Below, piece after piece: positions 1 through 12,200 of a DNA stretch of 64,000 nt. The notes beneath the pieces are model-generated. The model did not search any database. It saw only the letters and a program-made list of their open reading frames with translations, and was not told the origin of the DNA. The DNA lies in contig FLMG01000154.1 of assembly GCA_900088475.1 (NCBI GenBank), positions 182,744-246,743 of the forward strand. Direction: 5' to 3'. Numbering within the stretch: the first letter of the stretch is position 1; each line of letters begins with the position of its first letter. This stretch comes from Hyphochytrium catenoides (Eukaryota; Sar; Hyphochytriomycetes; Hyphochytriales; Hyphochytriaceae). A program made the position numbers and the translations under genes.

Positions 1-286
1 CGACATGCGTATTTGTGAGGGCTCCGAATTATCACACAGACTTACCAGGGCATCTATTGGCCTTTCTTTGACATAGAGGAGAGAAGATGAATGGGGGGAC
101 GAGTGGTAGCAGCGAGCATACTCCGCAGTGACGAGGGAAAGGCTCAACTAAGGGAGAGATGAGGGACGGCTATGAAGAAGATAGGCCTAATGTGCCCACG
201 GACGAATCGAGTAGAGAGGGATAATAGAGGCAGAAAAAATGATAGCAATGAAAGAGGAGAAACGTATCGAAGCTTAATGGACTGAC

Positions 287-3200
287 CGAATAATAACCGG
301 CATTGGCCCTGGTTCGTACTGTCCCCAAGTCCATCGGATGGCGGATGACTGCATAATAGTCTGGACACATGTCCAGCTCTGAGTCCACTGGGCGGGCGAA
401 GGGCGCCTAGCAAGAGCGAATGGCAAAAAGAGCTTAGTGATCCTTGTGTGCCGCCCGATACAGAGCGCTCCGTGAGATGCATGAAAACGCAAGGAAGCAA
501 GATGAGGAGAGGGTAATCAAGTTCAGCAGGAAAGGACTCGATGGTCATTCAGTGAATGGAGATCAGCACTGGGGCTGCGGCTCTCAACGCTACTTCGGAC
601 TTACGGCAATCTCCTCTCGAAGTAACCTCTCCACTATGTCCGTACATAGCCTTTCTATGATCATCTGCTCTCTTTGTTCTCTCACTTCATCTGCGTCTTG
701 TGCTAGCGGTTCAGCCGGTATGTAGCTAAAGTCTAAGCCCGTCAGGGCCTTTCCAATATCCAGCACCTCTGAGGGAGAAAGGAGCTGGATGCCAGAAGAG
801 GGAGTCGGAAGCAGCGTCTCCTCTGGCTCAGAAGTCCGTGAGAATCTCCTTTCTGCCCTTATGGACCTAAGTGAGTCGCAGCCAGGCAGGACATATAGAA
901 CGAGTGTCAGTGAACGAGGTACATAGAGTGGAAAAGCACGTCTCGTCTGCCTGAATAAGAACAGAGAGCAAGGGGCGGGGGAGGAGAGGGAGAGAACAAA
1001 GAATGAGAGATAGGGCGACAGAGGCAGTCGTAAAGGGCGATGCACTTGCTAGAGATAGTCCAGAGGATTATTAGAATGTCAAAGGCTGTGTCTCATTTGC
1101 ATGCAGACATTAAATGAGGTCTTCCACCTTACCTTTGAGAGACGACTGAACCTTTCGGTGTCACTTCCGCTGTCCGACTTCTTGTCTTTCTTTCCTCCTG
1201 GGCGGTTAGCTAGAAGGAGAGAGGTCAGATAAGGTTATCAGCTGCACACTTAGAGCTGGATTAAGAGAAAAGCTGCTTGAACCGACAGAGGATATTTTTG
1301 ATATGCCTACCGGTTTTTCATCTGTAAGTTGGCTCCTAATGCTGGCCACCGCCACCCTCGCTGACTGTCTGGCAGGTAGCAGAGCACCCAGAAAGGTGTG
1401 TCGTCGCTTTTTCTCTGCAACCTTTGCAGCTGCCTCCTGTTCATGATAGATCTGGCCGAGCCGCTCGACAAGGCTAGGACAAGGAATTGTTAGCGCTGGA
1501 TCAAAAGAGAAGAATGGGGACCTGTCTTGATATCCATCTGAGACTTTCCCAGCTCTCCTCAGGGTTATTGCATCCACCTACAATCGTCACTCACAGGCTA
1601 TGTCTCCAGCTCTTGTCACCTTCGTCAGGGCTGCCTCTGAGGTCCTTGATCAGCTGCTCCAGCTCTTCCAAACTAGTGGACACGACCGTCCACTTCCGTG
1701 TGTTACCTCCGTAACCTAGGACAGGATTGCAGTGCATGTTATGAGTGAACGTATGACTAAGACAAGCGGCGAGTCAGACTCCTAGCAAGATATACCGGAA
1801 GTCGACAATTGACACGCTGGCACAGGAGGAAGTGAGTCTTGTTGCTCCCAAGCAAAACCTGTCATCTTCGGACAGGGCCCTACCTGCGAAGAATGGAGGG
1901 GCCGGTGGAGCCTGGGCGAGTCGCCTCTTTACGAGCTCCCTTTCTTTCTTGAGGGCTTCTAATGCAGCTTCTGCCTGCAACTCTTCCCTACTCTTAGCTT
2001 CCTCTTCCTCGCCTTCTCCATCGTCCTCTCCTATCGCTGGACCATTCCCAGATCGCCTCCTCTTCTGTGGCTGATAGCTCTGTCTTCCCGTCCTCCTTGC
2101 CCCTCTCGGACTCGGCCTTTTCACAGGTGTAGGGGGCTTTGGCTGGGTCCTCCTGGGGATTCTCTGACTTCGTCTCTCTCCCCTTGCAGGAGGCTGCTTG
2201 GCAGGAGACATAGAAAGGGGTGGCGAGCTTATTGTGGAGCTCCTCCTTCTTCTCACAGGCCATCCTTGAGCCGCCTTAACCAGGCAGTCCATGCATTTCC
2301 ATCCTTTATCGTCTCTGCCGCAATCTACTGGTGGACGAGAATCCAACGAAGAGGGAAGCTTCCCACAGTCTATACAGACGAGCGGTGATGGCTCCTCCTC
2401 GTCCATATTTTGCTGTTCTCCCATTTGCTCTTTCCCATCCTGGCACTCTGTCCCTTGGTGGCCTTCCGTCCGGGTTCCGTTTTGGGGCGCATCTTCAACT
2501 ATCGCACAGTTGTCCTCTTCCCCTTCATCTCTCACTTCTTCTTCACCTTTGTTCTCGTCTTTTTCGGAGGAGGAAGAGGCAGACGATCCATCCTCTGCAT
2601 AACTAACCTTTGGACGCTTCCGCAGCCCTATTGCTGCTGGGAAAGAACTAGTTGATGGCCTCTGTTTGCCTTCCTCGACATCTTCTTTCTTCTCCTGCCC
2701 TTCTGGTGAAAGGGGTAGTTCCTGTGCCTCTTGTTCTTCTTGAAGTGTTGGCTTCTTGAGAGCCTCTCCTACGGGCTGGCAACCGATAAGTAAGTGTCAC
2801 AGTATATTAGGGTACGGACGAACGGGACGCACATCAAACGGTAGGGCTGGGGACAGGAAGAGGCGATAGGCACAATTAGTGCTGAAGGCGGGAAAGTGGA
2901 TGTAAGCTCCAAGCACTCCATGGAGAAAAGCTAAGTACGTGGCTGCACTCCTTTTACCTCTGCCTGCCCGTTGTCTGTCTGCTGCTCCTCATCGCCACTG
3001 CTATCACCCTGAAAATCCCCTTCTGGACAGACAAGGAGGATCTTGGAGGCATTTGCTTTCTTAATGGAATACTTCACAATCGCCCTCTCTCTTTTCCATA
3101 AAGGAACCTCTTCGCGATAGACCCAGCAGTGGTCGCCAAAGTACCAGTACATATGACCATTATCATCTTCTCCCAAGGGATCTGGCCGCTAAGATTAGGG

Positions 3201-5421
3201 GCGAAAACGAGGTGTAAACGTAAGGTGGAGAAATGTTTCGGAAGGTGAACACATTCGCAGCCCTTGATGTGCCATGCACTAAGGAGGCCATGGTTTGACG
3301 GGTTAACTCCCAGATAGGGGTAAAGGCGATGAGACCATAGCCTGGGTGTCAAAAGTCTTGCAAAAGTTAAATCGTGTTTCTTACCAGCATAGCCATTAGG
3401 GGGTTATTTAAATCCTTTCCGAGGTGCTGGACCGCGTCCTGTATGGAGCTACTCTCCTCCACCTTCCAATGGCAAAGGGCGTGCAGGAGTAGAACGCGGT
3501 TCTGTATGTCGAGTTGCTTATAGTCCTCTAAGCCATCCAGAGGGTTCTGTCTGAACCAGTGCCGCCACTTAAGCTTCACACGGTGCCACAGAGACCGCTG
3601 CCAGCTCTCTCTCCTATCGTTGGGGTGAAGCGAAGCATGTGAATGGATGAGATGGAGGAGCGGCAGCAAGACGGAGTTGCAGAGGAGCAGGCAAACGAAT
3701 ACTCGAGAGCTTGGCAAAGCGTATCTAGACCGTACATCTTGTCAAGAGAGTTCTCGTACGACTCCTTACACAGCCGTGCATGAACCTCAATCAGCAGCGC
3801 CGCCTGCTCAGAAGTAGAAGGTTGAGAGCAGATGGTCGAGTAAGAAGGTGTCGAATGGAACGGCCGTAAAAGGGTTGAGAAAGGCAAGACACCTCTCCTA
3901 ACGTTACCTGCGGGCCCCAGCCGTTCTCGTAGTTCAGAAGTGCTTGTTCCAGGTCCTAATAAAGGCGACAGAAACCGGGAGTTGGTAAGTTAGAGAGCAA
4001 TAGGTCATGAGGTCAGCCAGCTATCGGCCCCGGTTTAACAGTCACATATGAAGTCTTTAACAGATTATCACCGAGGTCTTGCTGCATAAAACGGTAACAA
4101 AGGTCAAGGCAAAGGTCCAACCCAGATTGTCCAAAGGCCAGTACGACCAGAAGTAGCCAAAGCTTCTGATGAAGAACAAGGAGGGTCCTGAAGGACCGAC
4201 CCGTCTTAAAGGTGACATTGAGAAGACGGTGAGATAAAGGAAGAAAAGGAATACCTGTCTCGATATTTCAGGAAGCCTGAGCTGTTTCTTGAACGCATTC
4301 AGTACCATGACTACTTCTGCGAGCTCATACATACCACGGACTATGTCCAATGGAGAGCGGTCCTCATCTCTCTCTCGCCTGTCAGCTCCATCAAAGCAAT
4401 ACAGTGGCTTTCTGCTATCTGTAAACGTGATGAGGTCCTCCGCCCAATCTTGCATCTCTTCTTCTCCCTCTTTGGGTGACGGAGCTGAAGGTTTAAGGTC
4501 TTGTCTGTCCTGCAGCATCCCTTCTTCAGCCACTTCAGCGTCCATCTCCGTGGCTTCCTCTTCAAGACTGCAAACCGTACTTTGGGGCTTGACGTGTCCC
4601 ATGAGCCCTTCCTTAGCTTGCACTGAGGCTAAACGCTTCCTCTCGTCCTCGGTTGCCTCCTCTTTTACGTTCGGTTTTCCTTCTTGTAGGCCAACACGGT
4701 GCCTGTCTTCGCTCTTGACGGCCGCAGCTTCAAGCTTGACATCTTTAAGCTCTGACTTTACCTCTCCCTGCCGTGGACCCCCACTACCTATCTTTCCTTT
4801 GTTCAAAGAATGCTCTGATGTCTGAGGTCTCTCCTTCTGTCCTTCCGCCTCTGGCTCTCCGACTCTCCTTAATCCAGTGCATCGGTTCCTAGCTTCCGGG
4901 CCACGTTGAAGCGTCCTTAACTCTTCAGTCCCTTCCCCTTGCTCCTGATCGGCTCTCTTCGTGCCCTGCTCCACTTCGGCATGACCCAATTTAGCGTCTT
5001 CGGCACTGTGGTTAAGCTGCTCCGACTGCTCTTCATTGCCTATTCTTTGTTGAGTCTTCGGTGCCTCCTCCCTCCTGCTCTCCTCCTTAGACCATTCTTC
5101 CGTCCGTGGCTGAAGGTTGTCAATCCGTTCCTGAGCATCTATCTCCGGCCTTCGCCCATTACTCTGGTAATCGCTGGCTTGGTTGGGGGCGCCCAGCTGG
5201 CCGTTATCAGAGTTAGTCGATTGGCGACTAGAGTTGGCCACCCCCTTGAAGTCCCTGTGCTCGCCCCTCTCTACTTCAGACGTTGGGCTGCGTTGTGCTG
5301 TCACTGGCAAAACATTGTCCCCTATATGCTCTTTGTCTAACCGTAGCCCAGAGGGTGGTCCCATGTTTGCCTCCTGGGCCAGGGAGTCGCTGCTAGTTGG
5401 ACTCGTCTGTTCGCCCTCCAT
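287..5421 (-). CDS. CECR2-like chromatin protein (DDT/WHIM + bromodomain), 3' end outside window
   Basis: Spliced model, exons in transcription order: 5421-4255, 3955-3908, about 3803-3703, 3613-3385, 3188-2958, 2775-1884, 1715-1595, 1473-1311, 1197-1133, 866-605, 406-287. All junctions are in phase, giving 1133 codons with no stop yet. The first 370 residues are acidic and disordered. A DDT-like region follows (YELAEVVMVLNAF, DLEQALLNYENGWGPQ, RVLLLHALCHWKVEE). Next comes a WHIM motif (RPDPLGEDDNGHMYWYFGD, near residue 516), a cysteine cluster of CxxC...C...CxxC type near residues 726-757, and a WHIM-type segment EELEQLIKDLRGS. The last exons encode a bromodomain (APFARPVDSELD, PDYYAVIRHPMDLGTVR). 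CECR2 and BPTF proteins with this order are subunits of ISWI remodelers and read acetyl-lysine in the nucleus. The rest of the bromodomain lies below base 287 or off the window; I could not place its next exon. The start ATG at 5421 opens the long first exon. Confidence 0.85.
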
Positions 5422-5567
5422 CGCTTACACTCTAGCTCTGCTGCTCAGCCGCGAGGACGCGAGCAGAGGTATGGATGGAGAAGGAGTACACCATTGACCT
5501 CGTCATTCTTCTCCTCTTTCATCATACTAACCTCATAACCCGATGGGACCAGGCATAGCGCCCGCCG

Positions 5568-5627
5568 AAAGCACCTGCTACCGACGGAGCCCTAACTAAA
5601 GCACCTGCTACCGACGGAGCCCTAACT
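5568..5627. repeat. 30-bp tandem duplication
   Basis: Two exact copies of a 30-base unit lie side by side (5568-5597 and 5598-5627), about 150 bases upstream of the CECR2-like start codon. No coding role is visible; it looks like a recent slippage duplication in a promoter-side region. Confidence 0.9.
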
Positions 5628-5714
5628 AGAGCAAGAGAGACGCTGATGAACCTCTTCCGAGACGGAAGCCTGTTGGCCTTTTGTTTCGCTGCTTCTCCAC
5701 TTTAACCTCTTGAC

Positions 5715-5867
5715 TTAGGCCAGGCCCCTCACTAGCCGGGGGGGTGGTTGTCCTATGAACGGCTCTTGCTGCTGCAGTGACTTTTTCAACGCGTAAGGAT
5801 GATGCCTCTTGCCTTCACTGGAGCTTCCGTGGTGCTTCTTGTGCCTTCTCGTACGGCCTGCGTCCAT
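5715..5867 (-). CDS. Small hypothetical ORF, 50 aa
   Basis: An ATG-initiated frame of 50 residues rich in His, Lys, Arg and Gln (RTRRHKKHHGSSSEGKR, then a Gln-Pro-rich tail ending in RLVRGLA). No family is recognised and no splice signals clearly extend it. It sits between the CECR2-like gene and a simple-repeat block. It could be a small basic protein, an exon of an unseen gene, or a chance frame. Confidence 0.25.
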   Translation of the reverse strand: MDAGRTRRHKKHHGSSSEGKRHHPYALKKSLQQQEPFIGQPPPRLVRGLA

Positions 5868-5934
5868 GGAAGGTGAGAGGCGAAGAACGCGCAGAAGCAT
5901 GATGGATGATGGGAGAGTAGGGCAGCGCAGGGGC

Positions 5935-6076
5935 TAGAGCAAGACAGATAGACAGACAGAGAGGACCGAGGCAGGAGACAGAGGAGAAAAAGCAGGTAGG
6001 AGATGAGAGAAAGAAGGAAGTGGAAGATAGAGAGAGATAGACAGACAGAGATAGAAAGAGAGAGAGAGAGAGGAAG
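5935..6076. repeat. GA/GACA purine tract
   Basis: The + strand is almost pure purine, with GACAGA and GAGAGA runs, densest at 6050-6072. It is matched by a pyrimidine tract at 6395-6533, so the two could pair as an imperfect inverted repeat with a loop of about 320 bases. Confidence 0.85.
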
Positions 6077-6394
6077 GAGTGAAAAGGGAGGGAACGCCAA
6101 ACACACCAAAAGGTCAAGTTCCATCAGGAGGGAGGGGGGTGTAGTAATGCTTTCCCTTCACACAAGCCCTAGGGATAAGCTTGGATGGCATAGTGATACG
6201 CCACACACTTTCAAACCTATGGGACTCATGTCAAGATCCCTCAGATCTGATCAAGGGAGGGACCTCCTTTAGTTAATCATAGATTGATTGATCTTTATGA
6301 TAACTGTTCCCTTGATGGATTGGTACGTAGGTCTCATTCAGGGTCTCATTCAAGGTGTCCAAGGTCCAAGGTCTCCTCAATCTCTCGTCTCTTT

Positions 6395-6484
6395 CGTCTC
6401 TTTCGTCTCTTTCTCACTCTCTCCATTCTCTCTCTGTCACTCACTCTCTTTCTCTCTCTCTCTCCCCCTCTGTATCTCTCTCTG

Positions 6485-6518
<34 letters not shown>

Positions 6519-6533
6519 ACTCTCTCATGCTTT
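6395..6533. repeat. CT pyrimidine tract
   Basis: A (CT)n-rich run with TTTCGTCTC and TCTCTC units on the + strand. The Leu/Ser-only frames across it are artefacts of the repeat. The rest of 5868-6950 (about 1.1 kb) holds no gene I can support; the following TMEM223-like gene starts at 6951. Confidence 0.85.
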
Positions 6534-6950
6534 CTCTTGATAGTGACCACAACAGGGATGAACAAGGAGCTGTGAGGTGACTCAACAGATCTGCCACACA
6601 TCGTTAAGTCGGGCGGAAGGAGGAAGCAGGAGATGAAGACGCTTTGGGATAGCAGCCATAGAAAGGTCTTCAGGAGTAAAGTCAAATCTTGGTGGAAAGC
6701 TCAAGCCAGCTAGAGCACAAGGATGATGCTTCTGAAACAGCTAGTCTAGGAGACTCCATCATACAACATAGCGTGTCTAGTTGCGCATGATTGTAGAAGA
6801 GGCACTATAAGCTGCTAAAAAAGGTGCTGCAGACTTTGAATAGAAGAGGAGAAGGACGTTGCTCAAACCAATAGTAGAACTATCTCGCTGACTTGCCCAA
6901 TTGCCTGCGTGCTAAGCGCAATTGAGACTGTACTACTTCAACCCTTAACC

Positions 6951-8258
6951 ATGACGACAGCAGGGTTGACACTGCACTGGAACCCGCGACTGGTTCACCT
7001 TCTCAAGGACAAGCTAACCAGTTTTGCACGGGCAGGTGCAGCCAGGCGAGCGCTACCTTGCTCCAGCCCAAAGCCCAGTCCACAAACCTCGTTTGGAGGC
7101 AGCCATCTCCTACAGTATCGATGGAGCAGTTCGCCTGGATCGTGGTCGCCCGGCACTTGTCGAAAGCGGCCCTTACTCTCCTCAACCGCAGGCTTCCTGC
7201 CAGAACTTCGTCCTAGTGAACTCGGACACAGATATCTCAGCACGGGTTCCGCGTCCAGCCGCCGAAGACCTAAGAAAAGGGTGACAGAGAACGGTGTAAA
7301 GACGAAACTCCAGCTTCAGGATGTTCTCGTCTACCAAGTAGAGAACAATAAGTTCGGCACTTTGCGCTTTGCTAACGGCGCAGTTGCACTTCAGTTCTGG
7401 ACATCAGCGCTTGCATCTGGTATCTGGTTGTACAAAGACTTCAATCAAGTGGTGGCTGATCACGTCTTGCCTGAGGTATGACCTCGCAGACTATCGCTTT
7501 ACCCACCATCTGCTGCTGCACGCACGTACCTTGTGTTCTACCCAAAATCTCCATCTCTCCGGTTTACGCTTGTAGTTGCGTCTACATCTGCTAGCATCTA
7601 ATACTGAAGTTGCTAATAACTCCTCTCTACTAGCAAATTTTTCTTTGGGGTGCTTTTGGAGCAGCTTCGGGTACGTGCTACGAGCGACCAGGTCACTACC
7701 TTTTCAGACAGTAATCACGTTTTTTATCCTGCACAGCCATCCTCTTCGCCGGGCTCTCCTATGTGAACAAGCGTATCGCTACGAGTATCAAGGTGCGGGC
7801 ATTTATCCCAGTAGTCTCGAGAAGAAAAAACGAAAGCGCCGGTGCGGCCCAGGACTTTCGACTGGAGTCGATAGCGGTAACAAATAATGCGCTTTTTTCT
7901 AAGCAGGAGCAAGTTATTCTAGCCAAAGGTAGTTGCCCTGATGAATGCGTCATCCTACGTCTTTCAGGCTTGCGTCTTCATTCTTTGCCTAGGGTATCTA
8001 TCCGGCGTTTACCACTACAGTACCCTCATTCCCATTGTCGATTCCGCAGATATTGTTGGAGGCAGCATCCATCCGGAGGACCAGGATAGGCTATCGCGAA
8101 TAAGGTTGAGTTCTGGTGATAGCCTCCTCCTCTACCTTCCCGGAGGAAATATCCGCGAAAAGACTATGTTGCGAAAGCTAGCGGACTTCGTAAACAGTCG
8201 CGTTCCTTCAGCCACAGAAGGTGACCAGACATCTGTAACACGACATCCCACTGCATAG
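6951..8258 (+). CDS. TMEM223-like mitochondrial membrane protein
   Basis: Five exons: 6951-7475, 7634-7670, 7737-7792, 7907-7928, 7993-8258; together 302 codons with a TAG stop. The N-terminal 110 residues are Arg/Ser-rich with few acids, as in a mitochondrial targeting sequence. Then follow LQDVLVYQVENNKFGTLRF, a first membrane segment, a second membrane segment split over two exons (IFLWGAFGAAS / AILFAGLSYV), and a C-terminal beta-rich part (IRLSSGDSLLLYLPGGN). Order and spacing resemble TMEM223 of the TMEM70/186/223 group, whose human members assist respiratory-complex biogenesis in the inner membrane. The start at 6951 is the first ATG in frame; frames opening slightly earlier lack one. 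Similarity is by pattern only, so the family call is moderate, though the gene itself is well supported by phase. The fourth exon is only 22 bases. Confidence 0.65.
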
Positions 8259-9293
8259 AGAGGTGAGCCAGCACCATGACGATTTCAGCTGTTCCGGCAG
8301 ACAGCAAACTAGGCTATTATTATCCCATGAAAGGGCACCGCCCACAGTACCACCAGCGTTGCTGATGGGATTGGCCCACTGGCTTCCGTAAGAGACACAT
8401 TGTAGATGGAAGGGATGGAAAATAGGAAGTGAGCATTCTTTACCCACGTTGTACTTCAAGAGTGGTCTCTCTCCGCTGTGCTTTATGGTCGAGGCGGTTC
8501 CCTCTTGCACTCCTCTTCACCTCGATCGACAGCTAATTTCCTACACTTCCTATGTCTAGCAGACCTCTCTCTGAGACTCTACATATCCTATTCGATCTTG
8601 GTCTTGTTCTTACAGTCCTCGAAGACGGCTGTCCACTCGACTCTGCTGGCACCTCGTTACCTGGTGGAAGAGCGATCTTTGGTTTGCAGCGCGTACATCT
8701 AACGGGCATGTGAGGATGTCTTGATGTCTCACATCGAAGGGATGAAGGACAGAATGGCTTTTCACCACGAAAAGAATCAATTTGCATTCTGAAAGAATCA
8801 ATGTCATTGATCTGTAATCTTAACAATAATCGCTATCAGTGTGGTAGTTACCATAGTCTGTAAGATGCTCTTCTCGAACCTGATCAACAAGAGGAGGAGA
8901 TGATGATGGAGATACACTCAGGATGTCCATCATACAACGGCACGCTAGATAGAGATACATGGTATGAGACAGAGGGACGAAGAGATGTGGCGATAAGGTA
9001 AAAAAGAGATAGGAGGTTGTCAGAAAGAGTAGGATAGAGCTGCTCACCCAGAGCAGCTTCATCCGATAAGACACGTGGATTGTGCTCTTCATCTTCTATC
9101 ATCGGCTGAAGGCCCTGCAGCTCAGTCTCTCTCTAACCTTTGTACGAGTGACTTCCCTTATGATAGAGCGTCCGACTGCCACGGGGAAAGCTCACACCAC
9201 AGGTCTTTCTCCAGGTGACATCTGTCTTCTCCTCTTCGACGGAGGGAGGAAGTCTCGGCCCCAAATACTTGGGAGAAGCTCAGTCCTGGCATA
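8259..9293. other. Intergenic region between TMEM223-like and P58IPK-like genes
   Basis: About 1 kb without a supportable gene. Short frames exist on both strands but none shows splice support or a family motif. A palindromic CACGTG core lies at 9072-9077, about 220 bases before the P58IPK-like ATG. Such cores are bound by bHLH or bZIP factors in many eukaryotes; its use here is speculation. Confidence 0.5.
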
Positions 9294-12200
9294 ATGCTAG
9301 TCTTCGTTGTAGCTGTCCTGCTGGTACGTTGGTATCAGATAGTACCATGGGTTACTGATGAGCTAAGCAGGCTTTCAGGTTGCAGTTGCGCCTGGCCACT
9401 GTCAGAGCGCCAGCAGCACGGATGGCCTCAGCTTGGGCAAAATCCGTGCAATGGCCGACACCGCCTTTATCAACAGTCAGGATGACGAGGTGCGTAGGTG
9501 AAGACGTGGAAGGGAGCACCGCGCCCTAGCTTATGAAAGTGCTGTGTAGGCCTACAAGCTATATTCTCAAGCTATATCGATGGACCCTAAGAATGAGAAG
9601 ATGTACTATCAGGTATAGCAGCTTGAAGGCACGCGGCCCTACCTCTCTCTTACCATTGGCGAACGGTTGTCCGTCTCCCATCTCCCCCTGCAATCTCTTC
9701 GTGATTATCAGACCGAAAGAAAGTCCAGCGCTCACATCTTCTCCAAGATTCCATCTCTCTTCCACCTTCATCCCAATCGTTTGGCGTCCTGGTCCTTTCC
9801 CCGTTCACCCACCTCGATTGCTCTCTTTCCTGCGCTATCTCCTCCGCTTGTCTTGCTTTATCCTCAATCTTCGCAATGAGAGGTCGCGGCAGCTGGTGAT
9901 ACTAATGCGTCGGTCTCATGCTCTAGCGCTTTCGAGTTCTCCTCCGGCAAAGGAAGTTTAGCAAGGGAATCAAAGACCTTTCGTCTGCTATAGAGATCAA
10001 TCCCAAGTTTGCTACAGTAAGTAAGCTGTGCTATCACCCGCTCTTTCCTTCCTCTCTTCTATCGCCATCATGACTATCCCCTATGTCGCTAGTCGTTCCT
10101 GTTTACCACTGGCCTCTTTCATTTCGATGTCATCTCTGTCTTAGGCATGTTCATCCGCTGGCTTTCTCTACAGCTCTCTCTACTATTTCCTAGTGTCTAA
10201 CCCTAGTTCCCGGGCTAGGCCTACAACCAAAGAGGAAGGTTATTGAAGATGCTTGGGAATTGTGCAGAGGCCAAAGCTGACTTTGAAAAGTATCGCAGGT
10301 ACTCCTGTCAGTCAACAGACTCCCACGATCTCTTGTCTTTGTGTTTGATCCTTCTTGTCTTGAGGTACTTCCGGGGTGCGCGGGGGCTGATTGACCCTTA
10401 GGTGAAGCGCCATGCCTAACGTTTCCAATGTTCTCCCATCGCGTGTCCCACTTTCCAATGCTCTATTAGTCTCGAAAGCAAAGCGTCAGTGGAGAAGGAG
10501 TTAGATGGTGCAAACCGCTGCATGAGTCATCTAGCAGCAGCCGAGCAAGCCCAAGCTAGAAATGATTATACCAGAGCTTACGCAGAGCTATCGGCAGTCC
10601 TGGAGGTAGCCACTAGTAGTGAGAAGCTTCTGCTGCATCGAGCCATGGTTAGGTATGAGCAAGAAACCCTCGACTCAATTCTTGAATAACTCGGCTCAAT
10701 ATGTCAATACCTTGCTCCTGAGCATTGGTGACCTTCCCTTATTGCTTTCATTTGCTTGTTCTACCTCCTCATGCCATCCACTGATGCGTCCCACAATCTA
10801 GCCATGCACTGGGTAACGTTTACGACATGCTGGAAGATACTCGGCAAGCTCTACGTTTGGACTCTTCTAATGTCCAGGCGCTGCAGCTCCGTGGCACAGC
10901 ATTCTATGAGGTACATTCGCACTCGATTCGCACGTCTCTGTCGTCCCAGTCTGTTATATCCCACTTACTAAATGACTGCAACTGACCCTTCCTGCCTATT
11001 GGCTCTCCAGCTTGGGGATCAGGAATCACTGGTGAATGCCTTCAACGTTTATCGCAAGGCCCTGGTGTACGACCCAGACCACAAAGGTATCAGGGGCGAG
11101 TATCGAAAGGTAAAGACAGAGCTTTCTTTTTCGGAGTCCTCTTCCTGCACTGTTCCTTGATCTGGTACATCTTTCTTAGCTCTTGGTGTTTCCGGCCTCA
11201 CACGTTTACATCTATTCACTAATAGACTTCTGGTCGCCTCATTTGTGCCCTCAGCTGAAGAAGCTGATCAAGCTCTTAGAAAATGGCAGGAAGGAGTTCG
11301 ATAGTGGCAAGTAAGTGAGGTGCACCTTCGCTCAGTCAAGTGTACAGTTCCTGACGTAGCTCTCAGCTGTTTTATATTCATAACTTATCAATCCCGCCAT
11401 CAGTGTCAGAACTTGCATACTATTGCTGTGTGGCAATAGCGCATACGCTCGGTTCAAAAGGGCATAACCTTCATCTAGCTAACCTGCTTTATTCTGGTTG
11501 TTGTAGGTACAAGGACGCTGTAGAGTCCTTTGAAGACGCTGCTTCCATTGACCCAAGCCACATGATGACTCAGCGTGAATGCCGGCTATTTATATGCAAG
11601 AGTCAAGTGAAACTCTCGCAGCCAAAGGATGCAAGAACTAACTGCCAAAAGGTGTTGCCATAGCTCTTCGCCTTTCGACAAGATACGCATCTCCTCCTCC
11701 AAGCCCAGTCCTACTCCCACTCCATAGCTCTTCGCCTCTCGACAAGATACGCATCTCCTCCTCCAAGCCCAGTCCTACTCCCACTCCTAGCACACCCCAT
11801 CTCTGCTTGCGTCTGCGTAATCAGCATCGTGGTGCACAAAGAATTATAACGTTAACTTGGACTGCTCAGTCACGCCGCCGCTAATTTAGGCGGTTCCTTT
11901 TCTCAGGCTAACCTTTTCTGCCTTGCGCTTTATGCGCCATGGGGGTGCAGGTCTTAGACTTGGATCCCAACAATGCGCAGGCCCACGCCCAAATGGGAGA
12001 GGTTAGCATTCTACTGGAGGAATATGAGGAAGGCGTACGATGGTACAAGAGAGCAAGCGAACTCAACGAGCGGGATGAAGAGGTACACCAAAGCCCAGGG
12101 CAGCGTAATTTCTTTCATTGCCACTTTTACTTCTAATAATCGCGGACTGTGCTTACTGTAGCTATGTTCTGACTGTTCCTTCCCTTAGCAACCCGCATCT

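Noticed and set aside
1-286. Continuation of the bromodomain at the left edge
   Set aside because: A GTAAGT-like donor is seen near 41-46 on the minus strand, but no candidate exon there matches the second half of a bromodomain.
4289-4825. 178-residue plus-strand Ser-rich frame
   Set aside because: It is the antisense of the acidic first exon of the CECR2-like gene.
6284-6580. Overlapping Leu/Ser-only frames across the CT tract
   Set aside because: They follow the dinucleotide repeat in every frame and have no splice or family support.
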